Positions 54,481-62,765 of a DNA stretch of 64,000 nt are shown here, piece by piece. The translations under genes and the position numbers were made by a program. The stretch is from contig NZ_LAJH01000010.1 of assembly GCF_001292625.1 (NCBI RefSeq), positions 62,001 to 126,000 of the forward strand, given 5' to 3'. This DNA is from Shimia sp. SK013 (GTDB taxonomy: Bacteria; Pseudomonadota; Alphaproteobacteria; Rhodobacterales; Rhodobacteraceae). The notes under the pieces are model-generated. The model was given only the letters and a program-made list of their open reading frames with translations. It made no database searches and was not told the origin of the DNA. The stretch's first letter is position 1; each line of letters begins with the position of its first letter.

Positions 54481-54747
54481 TCACGCGCCTTGGCAACCTT
54501 TGTCAGAGAGTTTGATGCCTTCAAATTCGTGCATCTCGACCAAGCCGTCCGGTATCCAGCTGAGGAAAACGATACGGGTCTCATCCATTGGGGAGCCGCG
54601 TTGGGGCAGGATTTCGTCAGCCTCTACCGAGGTCATCTGGCAGCCGTTGGCGCGGATAAGTTTCATGAGGAGGTCCGCACGCTCGGGTTGGTTGGCGATA
54701 AGCGGCGTTGCAATGAGGGTGGCGGCTGCGAAAACGCGCAAAAGCAT
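54481..54747 (-). CDS. Small secreted protein, unknown function
   Basis: The 88-residue protein has a signal peptide (MLLRVFAAATLIATPLIA) and two Cys (NGCQMT, KGCQGA). The mature part is acidic with no recognised domain. The ATG at 54747 follows AAGGAT. It is likely periplasmic. Confidence 0.6.
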   Translation of the reverse strand: MLLRVFAAATLIATPLIANQPERADLLMKLIRANGCQMTSVEADEILPQRGSPMDETRIVFLSWIPDGLVEMHEFEGIKLSDKGCQGA

Positions 54748-54862
54748 AAACAAAATCCTTGGTTCAAATGATCTTGTTTCAGCGTTGGCGAAGTGGTGAT
54801 TCTAGTCAATCCGGGATTGGGGGGAAGATTGCAGACTTCGGATCAGAGCTGACATTTCATCC

Positions 54863-54898
54863 CAAAAATAAAAACGCCCGACCAACCGGCCAGGCGTT
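54863..54898 (-). terminator. Rho-independent terminator of pyrG
   Basis: AACGCC and GGCGTT arms with several wobble pairs inside (54873-54898) are followed on the minus strand by TTTTTATTTTTG. It lies just past the pyrG stop. Confidence 0.8.
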
Positions 54899-54925
54899 CA
54901 AAACAACAAATTGTCTTGGTGCGGA

Positions 54926-56569
54926 TTAGACGAGACGCGAATTGTCTTTCGCGGCGCGCACAAAATCGCGGAACAGTGGGTGGGGGTCAAAAGGCTTGGA
55001 TTTGAGCTCCGGATGGAACTGCACGCCAATAAACCACGGGTGATCTGCCCATTCCACGATCTCCGGCAGACGACCATCCGGACTCATGCCGGTGAATTTC
55101 AGGCCACAATCTTCGAGCTTTTGACGGTATTTGATGTCCACCTCATAACGGTGGCGGTGCCGTTCTTCGATCGCGAGACCACCATAGACATCAGCCACTT
55201 TGGAGCCTTCTATCAAGGTCGCGTCATACGCACCCAGACGCATGGTGCCACCCTTGTCGTCGGACGCCTTGCGTTTGACTTTGGCGTTGCCCTGCACCCA
55301 TTCCTTGAGGTGATAGACCACCGGCTCAAAGCGGGTTTTTCCAGCCTCGTGGTCAAATTCCTCGGACCCTGCGTCGGCGATGCCTGCGACATTGCGGGCG
55401 GCCTCGATCACGGCCATTTGCATGCCAAGGCAGATGCCGAGATAAGGAATCTTGTGCTCGCGCGCATATTGCGCGGCTTTGATTTTGCCTTCGGTGCCGC
55501 GCTCGCCAAAGCCGCCGGGCACCAGAATGGCGTCATAGCCTTCCAGATACGGCGCGGCGTCGCCTTTGTCGAACACTTCAGCATCCACCCAGTTGACGTT
55601 GACTTTGACACGGTTGGCCATGCCACCGTGCGTCAACGCTTCTTTGATGGACTTATACGCGTCCTCAAGCTGTGTGTATTTGCCGACGATGGCCACGTTC
55701 ACGTTGCCATCGGTGTTGTGAATGCGGTCGTTCACATCCTGCCAGACCTTGAGATCGGGGCGCGGGGCGGGGGCGATATCAAAAGCATCCAGCACGGCCT
55801 GATCTAGCCCTTCGCGGTGGTAAGCCAGCGGTGCTTCGTAGATCGACTTGAGGTCATAAGCTGCTACGACATGCTCTTTGCGCACGTTGCAGAACAGGGC
55901 GATTTTGTTGCGCTCTTTATCGGGAATTGGCTGCTCGGAGCGGCAAACCAGAACGTCAGGTGCAATACCGATGGATTGCAGTTCCTTGACGGAGTGCTGG
56001 GTCGGTTTGGTTTTCAGCTCACCGGAGGCCGCAAGATAGGGCAGCAAAGTCAGGTGCATAAAAATGCACTGGCCGCGCGGTTTGTCATGCGAAAACTGAC
56101 GGATCGCTTCAAAGAAAGGCAGGCCTTCGATGTCACCCACGGTGCCGCCGATTTCGCAGAGCATAAAGTCGACTTCGTCGTCGCCCACATGCAGGAATTC
56201 TTTGATTTCATTGGTGACGTGCGGAACCACCTGAATGGTTTTCCCCAGATAGTCGCCCCGGCGTTCGTTTTCCAAAACGTTGGAATAAATCCGGCCCGAA
56301 GAAACGGAATCGGTCATCCGCGCAGGCACGCCGGTGAACCGTTCATAGTGGCCAAGGTCGAGATCAGTTTCTGCACCGTCATCGGTCACAAAAACTTCGC
56401 CATGCTCAAAGGGCGACATCGTGCCAGGGTCAACGTTCAGGTAAGGGTCGAGCTTGCGCAGTCGCACAGTATACCCCCGTGCCTGAAGCAATGCGCCCAA
56501 TGCTGCTGACGCCAGACCTTTGCCCAGAGACGAAACAACTCCACCAGTAATGAATATATAGCGTGCCAT
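54926..56569 (-). CDS. pyrG: CTP synthase
   Basis: The 547-residue protein has the synthase domain ([40 protein letters not shown]) and the class I amidotransferase domain (the Cys in [18 protein letters not shown]; the C-terminal [11 protein letters not shown]). It makes CTP from UTP with glutamine and ATP. Full length is normal. It is followed downstream on the same strand by small unrelated genes. Confidence 0.97.
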   Translation of the reverse strand: MARYIFITGGVVSSLGKGLASAALGALLQARGYTVRLRKLDPYLNVDPGTMSPFEHGEVFVTDDGAETDLDLGHYERFTGVPARMTDSVSSGRIYSNVLENERRGDYLGKTIQVVPHVTNEIKEFLHVGDDEVDFMLCEIGGTVGDIEGLPFFEAIRQFSHDKPRGQCIFMHLTLLPYLAASGELKTKPTQHSVKELQSIGIAPDVLVCRSEQPIPDKERNKIALFCNVRKEHVVAAYDLKSIYEAPLAYHREGLDQAVLDAFDIAPAPRPDLKVWQDVNDRIHNTDGNVNVAIVGKYTQLEDAYKSIKEALTHGGMANRVKVNVNWVDAEVFDKGDAAPYLEGYDAILVPGGFGERGTEGKIKAAQYAREHKIPYLGICLGMQMAVIEAARNVAGIADAGSEEFDHEAGKTRFEPVVYHLKEWVQGNAKVKRKASDDKGGTMRLGAYDATLIEGSKVADVYGGLAIEERHRHRYEVDIKYRQKLEDCGLKFTGMSPDGRLPEIVEWADHPWFIGVQFHPELKSKPFDPHPLFRDFVRAAKDNSRLV

Positions 56570-56811
56570 GCCTGTGGCATCTCCCGTGATTTTTAGACGT
56601 GCCTGTCAATGTATGAAGCGCCCGGAACAGAAGATTCTGACCATGCATCACGGGCTTTGAGTCATAAAGGATTCGCAGCAATTTGGCAACCAGATCGCAA
56701 GATGCTGTTGCGAACGGCTTTGGTGCCTCAAGCTGTAGTGAATGCCCGCAGGGGGCAAAAATTCAGGCAGTCCAAAAGGACCGCCTAAATTTCTTTGGGA
56801 TTGTTACCCGG
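56570..56811. other. Gap between secG and pyrG
   Basis: This 242-base gap separates two same-strand genes. It holds the secG terminator (56758-56786) and the pyrG promoter, but no gene. Confidence 0.5.
56758..56786 (-). terminator. Terminator of secG
   Basis: AGGCGGTCC-TTTT-GGACTGCCT (one G-U pair) on the minus strand is followed by GAATTTTTG. It lies 25 bases after the secG stop. Confidence 0.65.
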
Positions 56812-57174
56812 TCAGTCGGCGCGTGGCACCAGCGGCGCGTCACCTTCGGCCGGGGGCAGCAGTGAGTCGCCGCTTGGCAGCGTCGCGTCGGTTTCTTCCG
56901 CTGCAGGGGCGGAGGTGCCAAGCCGATCAAAGACCGAGCTGGAAGACGAATTCTGAGCCGCAATCACAGTCAGCGCAATCGAGGTGCAGATGAATGCGCC
57001 GGCAAGCACCCAAGTGACTTTGCCCAGAGCTGTTGCCGCTGCGCGGCCTGTCATGGCTCCGCCGCCGCCGCCGCTGCCCATGCCAAGGCCACCGCCTTCG
57101 GAACGTTGCATCAGAACGACCCCGATCAGGGCCAGAGCGAGAAGAAGGTGGATGATAAGGACAACGTTTTCCAT
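56812..57174 (-). CDS. secG: SecG subunit of the Sec translocase, with long acidic tail
   Basis: The 120-residue protein has two membrane segments with the SecG signature (VVLIIHLLLALALIGVVLMQRSEGGGLGMG near residues 3-32), then a second helix near 50-70, then an acidic Pro-rich C-terminal tail of about 45 residues. SecG partners SecY and SecE for protein export. The tail is longer than in most SecG, a feature often seen in this group. AGG lies before the ATG. Confidence 0.93.
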   Translation of the reverse strand: MENVVLIIHLLLALALIGVVLMQRSEGGGLGMGSGGGGGAMTGRAAATALGKVTWVLAGAFICTSIALTVIAAQNSSSSSVFDRLGTSAPAAEETDATLPSGDSLLPPAEGDAPLVPRAD

Positions 57175-57326
57175 TGGGACCTGTCATGCAAGCGTTCAGA
57201 TTGTTAGCGCGCTATGTAGGCAAGTTTTGCGCGGGGGGCAAGGATGTTTCCTGCGCATTTGTGACGGGGCATGAAATGCCGCTCGCGGGGTGGACATGGG
57301 CCGCGTGCCTCTGGCAGGGTCACGTC

Positions 57327-57941
57327 ATGCCACATGACCATGATCACCCACATGCCCATCTGCCATCAGACCCTGCGTTGCGGGTCAAGGCGCTCGAAAC
57401 CATTTTGACAGAAAAAGGCCTGGTGGATCCGGCTGCGTTGGATGAGATCGTCGACACCTATCAAAACCGCATCGGGCCCAAAAATGGCGCATCGGTTGTG
57501 GCCAAGATGTGGGCAGATCCGGCGTTTCGCGAAGAAATGCTGACCGATCCGATGCCGCGACTCAAAGAGATGGCGCTTTATGGACGGCAGGGCGAGCACA
57601 TGGTGTTTGTCGAGAATACTGCGGAGGTGCACAACCTCGTGGTTTGCACTCTTTGCAGCTGTTATCCGTGGCCGCTTTTGGGCATTCCGCCAGGGTGGTA
57701 CAAATCGGACGCGTATCGGGCACGGTCCGTGCGTGAGCCGCGCAAAGTGCTTTCAGAGTTTGGCGTGACTTTGAGCGCGGGGCAAAAGGTACGGGTTTGG
57801 GATTCGACTGCTGAGGTTCGCTATTTGGTGGTGCCGAGGCGCCCCGCGGGTGCGGAGGGTCTTTCGCAGGAGGCGCTGGCGGACCTGGTGACACGCGACA
57901 GCATGATCGGGACCGGTTTGGCACGGGAGCCCGGCGCATGA
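57327..57941 (+). CDS. nthA: Nitrile hydratase alpha subunit, cobalt type
   Basis: The 204-residue protein starts MPHDHDHPHAHLPSDPALR and contains the metal site VVCTLCSCYPWPLLGIPPGW near residues 108-127. CTLCSC, with Thr, is the cobalt-type motif, whereas iron enzymes have Ser there. It hydrates nitriles to amides in the cytoplasm. The His-rich N-terminus is natural. The ATG at 57327 is used; the frame upstream to 57174 is not family-like. beta and an accessory gene follow with ATGA overlaps. Confidence 0.95.
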   Translation: MPHDHDHPHAHLPSDPALRVKALETILTEKGLVDPAALDEIVDTYQNRIGPKNGASVVAKMWADPAFREEMLTDPMPRLKEMALYGRQGEHMVFVENTAEVHNLVVCTLCSCYPWPLLGIPPGWYKSDAYRARSVREPRKVLSEFGVTLSAGQKVRVWDSTAEVRYLVVPRRPAGAEGLSQEALADLVTRDSMIGTGLAREPGA

Positions 57942-58606
57942 GCCGTATTCACGACATGGGCGGGCGGTTTGGCACCGGCGCCGTTGATCCCGACGACAAC
58001 GCAACCTTTGCCAAGACGTGGCACGAACGGGCCTTGGCGCTGAACTTGGCGTGCGGGGCTTTGGGGCAATGGAATATTGATGCCTCGCGTCATGCACGTG
58101 AATGCCTTTCGGCTGCGGATTATGCTGGGTTTTCCTATTACGAAAAGTGGCTGGGCGGTCTCACAGACAGCCTTGTGGCCAAAGGCGTGCTGACGCTTGA
58201 AGAATTGGACGCCGGACGCGGAGACGGGGTGTCGCCGCTGACAGGGCGGGCGTTGAAAGCGGAAAATGTGGCGCCAGCTCTGGCCGCCGGCAGTCCTTAT
58301 ACAAGAGATACGGATGCAGCGATGTTTGCCGTCGGCGACCGCGTGCAGGTGCGGCGTCCGGCACGCAATGTGGCGGTGTCCGGTGGGCACACGCGCCTGC
58401 CTGCTTATGCCGCCGGCGCGGTTGGGGTCATTGAATTGTTGCACGGCGCGCATGTGTTTCCAGACAGCAACGCGCACGGGCTTGGAGAAGCGCCCGAGCC
58501 GTTATACGCGGTGCGCTTCGCCGCGCGTGCGCTTTGGGGCAATGAGGCCGAAGCCGACGACGAGATGGTGTTGGACCTGTGGCAGAGCTATCTGGAGCCG
58601 GCATGA
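57938..58606 (+). CDS. nthB: Nitrile hydratase beta subunit
   Basis: The 222-residue protein starts MSRIHDMGGRFGTGAVDPDD, has YYEKWLGGLTDSLVAKGVL in the helical N-terminal half, and HTRLPAYAAGAVGVIELLHG with a GDRVQVRR beta-barrel-like C-terminal part. It pairs with the alpha subunit. It overlaps alpha by four bases and the accessory gene by four bases. Confidence 0.95.
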   Translation: MSRIHDMGGRFGTGAVDPDDNATFAKTWHERALALNLACGALGQWNIDASRHARECLSAADYAGFSYYEKWLGGLTDSLVAKGVLTLEELDAGRGDGVSPLTGRALKAENVAPALAAGSPYTRDTDAAMFAVGDRVQVRRPARNVAVSGGHTRLPAYAAGAVGVIELLHGAHVFPDSNAHGLGEAPEPLYAVRFAARALWGNEAEADDEMVLDLWQSYLEPA

Positions 58607-58923
58607 GCGTCTGCCCCGAACCCGCATTCGAAGCGCCGTGGCACGCACAGGTGTTTGCCTTGACCGTGGCGATGAACGAAGCCGGGCATTTCAGCTGGAC
58701 GGAGTGGGCGGAGATTTTTGGTGCGACGCTAAAGGCCCACGGATTGGCGCGGGAACTCGATGGCGGCGAAGATTACTTTAATGCCTGGCTTGCGGCGCTT
58801 GAAACGCTGTTGCGCGGTCGAGATCTGGCAAAACCAGAGGCGATTGAGACTATGCGCGACGCTTGGAAACAAGCCTATCTGTCGACGCCACATGGCGATC
58901 CGGTAAAACTCGTACGGCTTTAA
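58603..58923 (+). CDS. Nitrile hydratase accessory protein (NHase activator, beta-like fold)
   Basis: The 106-residue protein resembles the small activators that follow cobalt NHases: FEAPWHAQVFALTVAMNEAGHFSW near residues 9-32 and FNAWLAALETLLRG. Such proteins resemble the N-terminal half of the beta subunit and aid cobalt insertion. It ends the operon. Confidence 0.9.
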   Translation: MSVCPEPAFEAPWHAQVFALTVAMNEAGHFSWTEWAEIFGATLKAHGLARELDGGEDYFNAWLAALETLLRGRDLAKPEAIETMRDAWKQAYLSTPHGDPVKLVRL

Positions 58924-58924
58924 G

Positions 58925-58991
58925 AGGCTTTTTTTGTTCCCTAAATACCTCGGGGTGGCCACGGCATGCCGTGGCAGGGGCAGCGCCCCTG
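58925..58991. repeat. Intergenic repeat element, second copy
   Basis: AGGCTTTTTTTGTTCCC and TAAATACCTCGG match the element at 43985 in its left part. They are followed by the perfect 18-base palindrome GCCACGGCATGCCGTGGC (58958-58975) and by AGGGGC-AGC-GCCCCT. It lies between nthE-like and DUF6524 convergent genes and likely acts as a bidirectional terminator. Confidence 0.55.
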
Positions 58992-58997
58992 ATGCGC

Positions 58998-59412
58998 TTA
59001 GCTGTCGACTTCGTCTACGTCCAGCTGGCCAGACAGCATCCGCCGCACGTGACTCCACCCCATGCCGATTCCCAGCACAATCGACAGCGCCAGTATCGCG
59101 ATCCATGTATTCACGTCGGTGTTGTCGAGGCTGAGCATTTTCCAGTCGTAAAGCACCCAAGCAAGTGCTGCGACCACAGAAAGTACCAACATCATGAGAA
59201 AGTACCAACATCATGCCAAAGCCACCAATCGAGCGCAGCGTCGCGCGCAGATAGATAATGTAGCCAATCACGAGCAACAGCCCCAACAGTACAGTCAGAG
59301 GCAATTCCTCGACATAATTTACGCTGCCCCACTGGACATAGTTGTACTGAGTTGGATTGAAGGTCAGCGCCAGCAACAGGAAGGCGAAGACCCACCGTAT
59401 CAATAGCCCCAT
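58998..59412 (-). pseudogene. DUF6524 membrane protein, frameshifted by a 19-base tandem duplication
   Basis: One frame gives the N-terminal half (MGLLIRWVFAFLLLALTFNP and LRSIGGFGMMLVLS) from ATG 59412 (GAGGGG ribosome site), and another gives the C-terminal half (VVAALAWVLYDWKMLS onward) to TAA at 58998. The join holds two exact 19-base copies (59178-59196 and 59197-59215). Removing one copy restores a continuous 131-residue protein. This is either a natural slippage mutation or an assembly error. The family is a small membrane protein of unknown function. Confidence 0.85.
59178..59215. repeat. 19-base exact tandem duplication
   Basis: AGAAAGTACCAACATCATG occurs twice in direct succession, with no spacer. 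The unit is not a multiple of three, so it shifts the reading frame of the gene on the minus strand. Confidence 0.97.
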
Positions 59413-59555
59413 GAAAGCCCCTCGATGTGCCCTTTTTCGGGCATGCTTGCGCAATTTCCTGCACTCTGTCCAGCCTTCGGGTCACTTTGCGGTTTTAAGC
59501 GCCGCTTAACGTGGCTAAAAGGGCGCGGGTTTGATCTCTGTGTAAAGGACCGGAT

Positions 59556-60869
59556 ATGGCCAATGTTGTCGTCGTAGGCGCCCAGTGGGGCGACGAAGGA
59601 AAAGGCAAAATCGTGGATTGGCTTAGCGAGCGCGCTGATGTCATCGCGCGCTTTCAAGGCGGCCACAACGCGGGCCACACGCTGGTGATTGATGGCAAAG
59701 TCTACAAGCTACACGCGCTGCCAAGCGGTGTTGTGCGTGGCGGTAAGCTTTCGGTGATCGGTAACGGGGTTGTTTTGGACCCATGGCACCTGCTGAACGA
59801 AATCGAAACCGTGCGGGCCCAAGGCGTCGAAATCACGCCTGAGACATTGATGATTGCTGAAAACACACCGCTCATTCTGCCGCTGCACGGCGAATTGGAT
59901 CGCGCCCGTGAAGAAGCCGCCTCCAAAGGCACCAAGATTGGTACGACAGGTCGCGGCATTGGCCCAGCCTATGAGGACAAGGTTGGCCGTCGCGCGGTGC
60001 GTGTCGCTGATCTGGCGGATCACGCCACGCTTGAGGCCCGCGTCGACCGCGCGTTGCAGCACCATGATCCACTGCGCAAAGGTTTGGGTGTTGAGGCGAT
60101 TGACCGCGATGCATTGGTGGCAAAACTCAAAGAGGTCGCCAAAGAAATTCTGCCTTTTGCCGCGCCGGTTTGGAAAGTGCTTAACGAAAAGCGCAAAGCT
60201 GGCAAACGAATCTTGTTTGAAGGTGCGCAAGGCGCGTTGCTCGACATTGATTTTGGCACCTATCCGTTTGTGACCAGCTCCAACGTGATTGCAGGGCAGG
60301 CCGCGACCGGTGTGGGCATTGGCCCGGGATCGATTGATTACGTTTTGGGCATTGTCAAAGCCTATACAACCCGTGTGGGTGAAGGCCCGTTCCCGACCGA
60401 ATTGTTGAACGCAGATGGCACGCCGGATGTGGATGGCGAGCGTCTTGGCACGCGTGGCCATGAATTTGGCACCACCACAGGCCGGCAGCGTCGGTGCGGC
60501 TGGTTTGATGCGGCTTTGGTGCGTCAGACTTGTGCCACGTCCGGCATCAAGGGCATCTGCCTGACCAAGCTTGATGTGCTGGACGGGTTTGAGACACTCA
60601 AAATCTGTGTGGCTTATGATCTAGACGGCGAACGTTTGGATTATCTGCCGACCGCAGCCGATCAGCAGGCCCGCTGTAAGCCGATCTATGAGGAAGTGCC
60701 GGGGTGGTCTGAGACCACTGAAGGCGCGCGCAGCTGGAACGATCTTCCTGCCAATGCGGTGAAATACGTGCGGCGCGTCGAAGAGTTGATTGAGTGTCCG
60801 GTGGCCCTGTTGTCGACCAGCCCTGAGCGTGAAGACACGATCTTGGTCACGGATCCCTTTGCTGACTGA
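59556..60869 (+). CDS. purA: Adenylosuccinate synthetase
   Basis: The 437-residue protein has PurA signatures: [20 protein letters not shown] near residues 4-23, [20 protein letters not shown], and the GTP-binding [12 protein letters not shown] region. It makes adenylosuccinate from IMP and aspartate using GTP. AAAGGACC precedes the ATG. The following small gene is close enough to be co-transcribed. Confidence 0.97.
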   Translation: MANVVVVGAQWGDEGKGKIVDWLSERADVIARFQGGHNAGHTLVIDGKVYKLHALPSGVVRGGKLSVIGNGVVLDPWHLLNEIETVRAQGVEITPETLMIAENTPLILPLHGELDRAREEAASKGTKIGTTGRGIGPAYEDKVGRRAVRVADLADHATLEARVDRALQHHDPLRKGLGVEAIDRDALVAKLKEVAKEILPFAAPVWKVLNEKRKAGKRILFEGAQGALLDIDFGTYPFVTSSNVIAGQAATGVGIGPGSIDYVLGIVKAYTTRVGEGPFPTELLNADGTPDVDGERLGTRGHEFGTTTGRQRRCGWFDAALVRQTCATSGIKGICLTKLDVLDGFETLKICVAYDLDGERLDYLPTAADQQARCKPIYEEVPGWSETTEGARSWNDLPANAVKYVRRVEELIECPVALLSTSPEREDTILVTDPFAD

Positions 60870-60908
60870 TCCCGAAGACAGAGCAATCCGAGGAAAAGGA
60901 GACCACCA

Positions 60909-61145
60909 ATGGCGTTAAGTTACAAAGCCCGCAGACGCTGGGCATTGGTCATCCTTGTGGTTGGTCTGCCCGTCTACATCCTTGTGGCCAGCGTGTTGGC
61001 GACATGGCTGAATCCAAGTTCGTTTCTGGTGACGCTCGGCTTGTATGTCGGGTTGGGCATCGTTTGGGTTTTGCCGTTTAAGTCGATCTTTATGGGCATT
61101 GGTCAGGCCGATCCGGATGCGCCACCTGAAGACGACGTCTATTGA
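60909..61145 (+). CDS. DUF2842 small membrane protein
   Basis: The 78-residue protein fits DUF2842: a basic start (MALSYKARRRWALVILVVG), two membrane segments (residues 14-35 and 38-60) and an acidic tail PDAPPEDDVY. The family is restricted mainly to alphaproteobacteria and its role is unknown. AAGGAG precedes the ATG, and it follows purA by 39 bases. Confidence 0.92.
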   Translation: MALSYKARRRWALVILVVGLPVYILVASVLATWLNPSSFLVTLGLYVGLGIVWVLPFKSIFMGIGQADPDAPPEDDVY

Positions 61146-61187
61146 TCCCAATCGGATCTTTCGGGTGAAATTTTGGGGACTCCGGCG

Positions 61188-62099
61188 TTAGCCGCCGGGA
61201 AAAAGATTCCGTATCACGCTGCCTTCGTATCTGCGCAGGATCTGGCGGGCTGGCTGTCCATAGCTCTCCGGCAAGGACCGCAGATCAGGGAAGATCGCAA
61301 ACAGCTCCTCGCGCGCCTGTTCTTCGAAGCGGTCCAACCCGACATTGCCCGGAAAGAAGCTTTCGCTGGCCATGCCGTTTCCGGTGACAATCTGGTGGCG
61401 GTCAAAAAACAGATGCACATAGCGCACAATGCCTGCGTCGACCTGTGTGATTTGATCGCCATTTTCGAGATGGCGCGCGGCGCACAGCACTTCGGATTTT
61501 CCAAACAGCAGCGCTGTGTTGGGGCCGCTGACCAGGAGCCGGTGCATCGGGGACACCAGCAAGTCGCGATCCGGAACGCCCGGACCAAACGCGTCCGCAC
61601 GAATGCGCACCGGACGCAGGTTTGCGAGGTCGTCACCTGCCGACGTGTCAACGGTGCTAGTCCCGATCCATTTGATGCGTTGCGGACCGGCGTCGCGGGT
61701 CAGGACGAGGTCGCCAATGGTCAGGGTTTCCACGGCGCGTGGACCCAAGGCGGTTTCAATCAAAGTTCCCGCAACAAAACAGGGCGGATCGGTGGTGCCA
61801 TTGATAGTTATGGTTATGGTTGTGGTGCCGCCCGTCGACGTCACTGTGAACACTTCGGTGAGCGTGTCACCGTTGTTGAGCGCCGCAATCGACGGGTGGT
61901 CGTTGAGCGCCGTGTAGGTCCAATTGCCATTGTCGTCGATCACCAAGGCGCTGCCATACGCGCCGGTGATGGTTTCGGCCGTCCATGCGCCAGCGTCATT
62001 TCCGAACCAGAAATCCACGTCGCCGGATGTACTGAGATAACCGCCGGACACACCTGTATCTTCGGTGACCTCGCCGGTGTCAGGCAGTGGAAAACCCAT
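61188..62099 (-). CDS. Hint-domain protein with N-terminal VCBS/bacterial-Ig-like repeat
   Basis: The 303-residue protein has a VCBS-like or cadherin-like stretch at residues 20-105 (ITGAYGSALVIDDNGNWTYT, TVTSTGGTTTITITINGT), then a Hint_2 domain starting CFVAGTLIETALGPRAVETL and including LRPVRIRADAFGPGVPDRDL, SPMHRLLVSG and YVHLFFDRHQIV. Hint domains can auto-process proteins, but the terminal HN-type motif for full splicing is absent. It starts directly after the acyltransferase stop, with GGAG between, so the two are one operon. Confidence 0.9.
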   Translation of the reverse strand: MGFPLPDTGEVTEDTGVSGGYLSTSGDVDFWFGNDAGAWTAETITGAYGSALVIDDNGNWTYTALNDHPSIAALNNGDTLTEVFTVTSTGGTTTITITINGTTDPPCFVAGTLIETALGPRAVETLTIGDLVLTRDAGPQRIKWIGTSTVDTSAGDDLANLRPVRIRADAFGPGVPDRDLLVSPMHRLLVSGPNTALLFGKSEVLCAARHLENGDQITQVDAGIVRYVHLFFDRHQIVTGNGMASESFFPGNVGLDRFEEQAREELFAIFPDLRSLPESYGQPARQILRRYEGSVIRNLFPGG

Positions 62100-62600
62100 T
62101 TAGTCTCCTCCCATCCAGTCAGAGCCGTGCCACGTGGCGACCTGCGTGCCATGGCGGGCCAAAACATCGCCGCGCACAACTTTACGCAGGGTGCCATGTT
62201 GATCGATGCGCGCGAACCAAAACGGTTCGTCGGGCGGCGAACGCGCAATGGTGCGCGCCACAACGCGGGCGTGCCCAAAAGGAGCAATCAGATCAAGAAA
62301 CCAAAGCGTATTGCCGCTGCTCCACTCTGCCTCCGAAGGGAGAATGCCATCCCGCAGCAGACGATCACTGACCTCGTCGCTTAGCCGCGCCCAAATCAAG
62401 GCGGCAGCGGTTTTGCCATGCTCGTTCTCAAAAAATCGCACGCAGCCATTGTTCAGCGCCGGATAAAAAATCCGGGCCAATGCCAAGGCAGGCATCTTCT
62501 GGTGCAGCGGGCAAAAACTGGCAAGAAACTGCAGCTTGCCTATGGCAAGAAGTTCAGAGTCTGTCGGCCCGGCTGCACGTGAATTTCCGTGCTGGGACAT
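62100..62600 (-). CDS. HlyC/CyaC-type toxin-activating lysine acyltransferase
   Basis: The 166-residue protein aligns by eye with HlyC: LGKLQFLASFCPLHQ (HlyC catalytic His equivalent), a WARLSDEVSDRLL stretch, then WSSGNTLWFLDLIAPFG carrying the catalytic Asp. HlyC enzymes acylate lysines of RTX toxins to activate them. No RTX toxin is nearby; its partner here is the Hint protein that follows with no gap. In HlyC a Ser lies three before the His; here that position is Cys. The ATG at 62600 is used. Confidence 0.85.
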   Translation of the reverse strand: MSQHGNSRAAGPTDSELLAIGKLQFLASFCPLHQKMPALALARIFYPALNNGCVRFFENEHGKTAAALIWARLSDEVSDRLLRDGILPSEAEWSSGNTLWFLDLIAPFGHARVVARTIARSPPDEPFWFARIDQHGTLRKVVRGDVLARHGTQVATWHGSDWMGGD

Positions 62601-62712
62601 GCTGCGCGTCCACCTCAATGGTCCCCGTGTATCCGAGGTTGTCCTGACGGTAGCCAGAAGCGGGTCGAAAGTCAAAGCAGGAGCGGTGTGATGCAACCTT
62701 TCCAGAAATGCA

Positions 62713-62740
62713 AAAAGCCCGGCGCAATGGCCGGGCTTTT
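62713..62740 (-). terminator. Terminator of the 62766 gene
   Basis: AAAAGCCCGGC and GCCGGGCTTTT pair with a CATTGC loop, followed on the minus strand by TTTTTG. It lies 26 bases after the stop at 62766. Confidence 0.88.
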
Positions 62741-62765
62741 GTCTTGGAATGAAGTCCGCGGTGCA

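Noticed and set aside
58998-59195. A separate 65-residue gene
   Set aside because: The frame is the C-terminal half of DUF6524 after the 19-base duplication. Its apparent ATG lies within the repeat and has no ribosome site.
61173-62384. A 403-codon open frame antisense to the Hint and HlyC-like genes
   Set aside because: Both minus-strand products have clear domains; the plus-strand translation does not.
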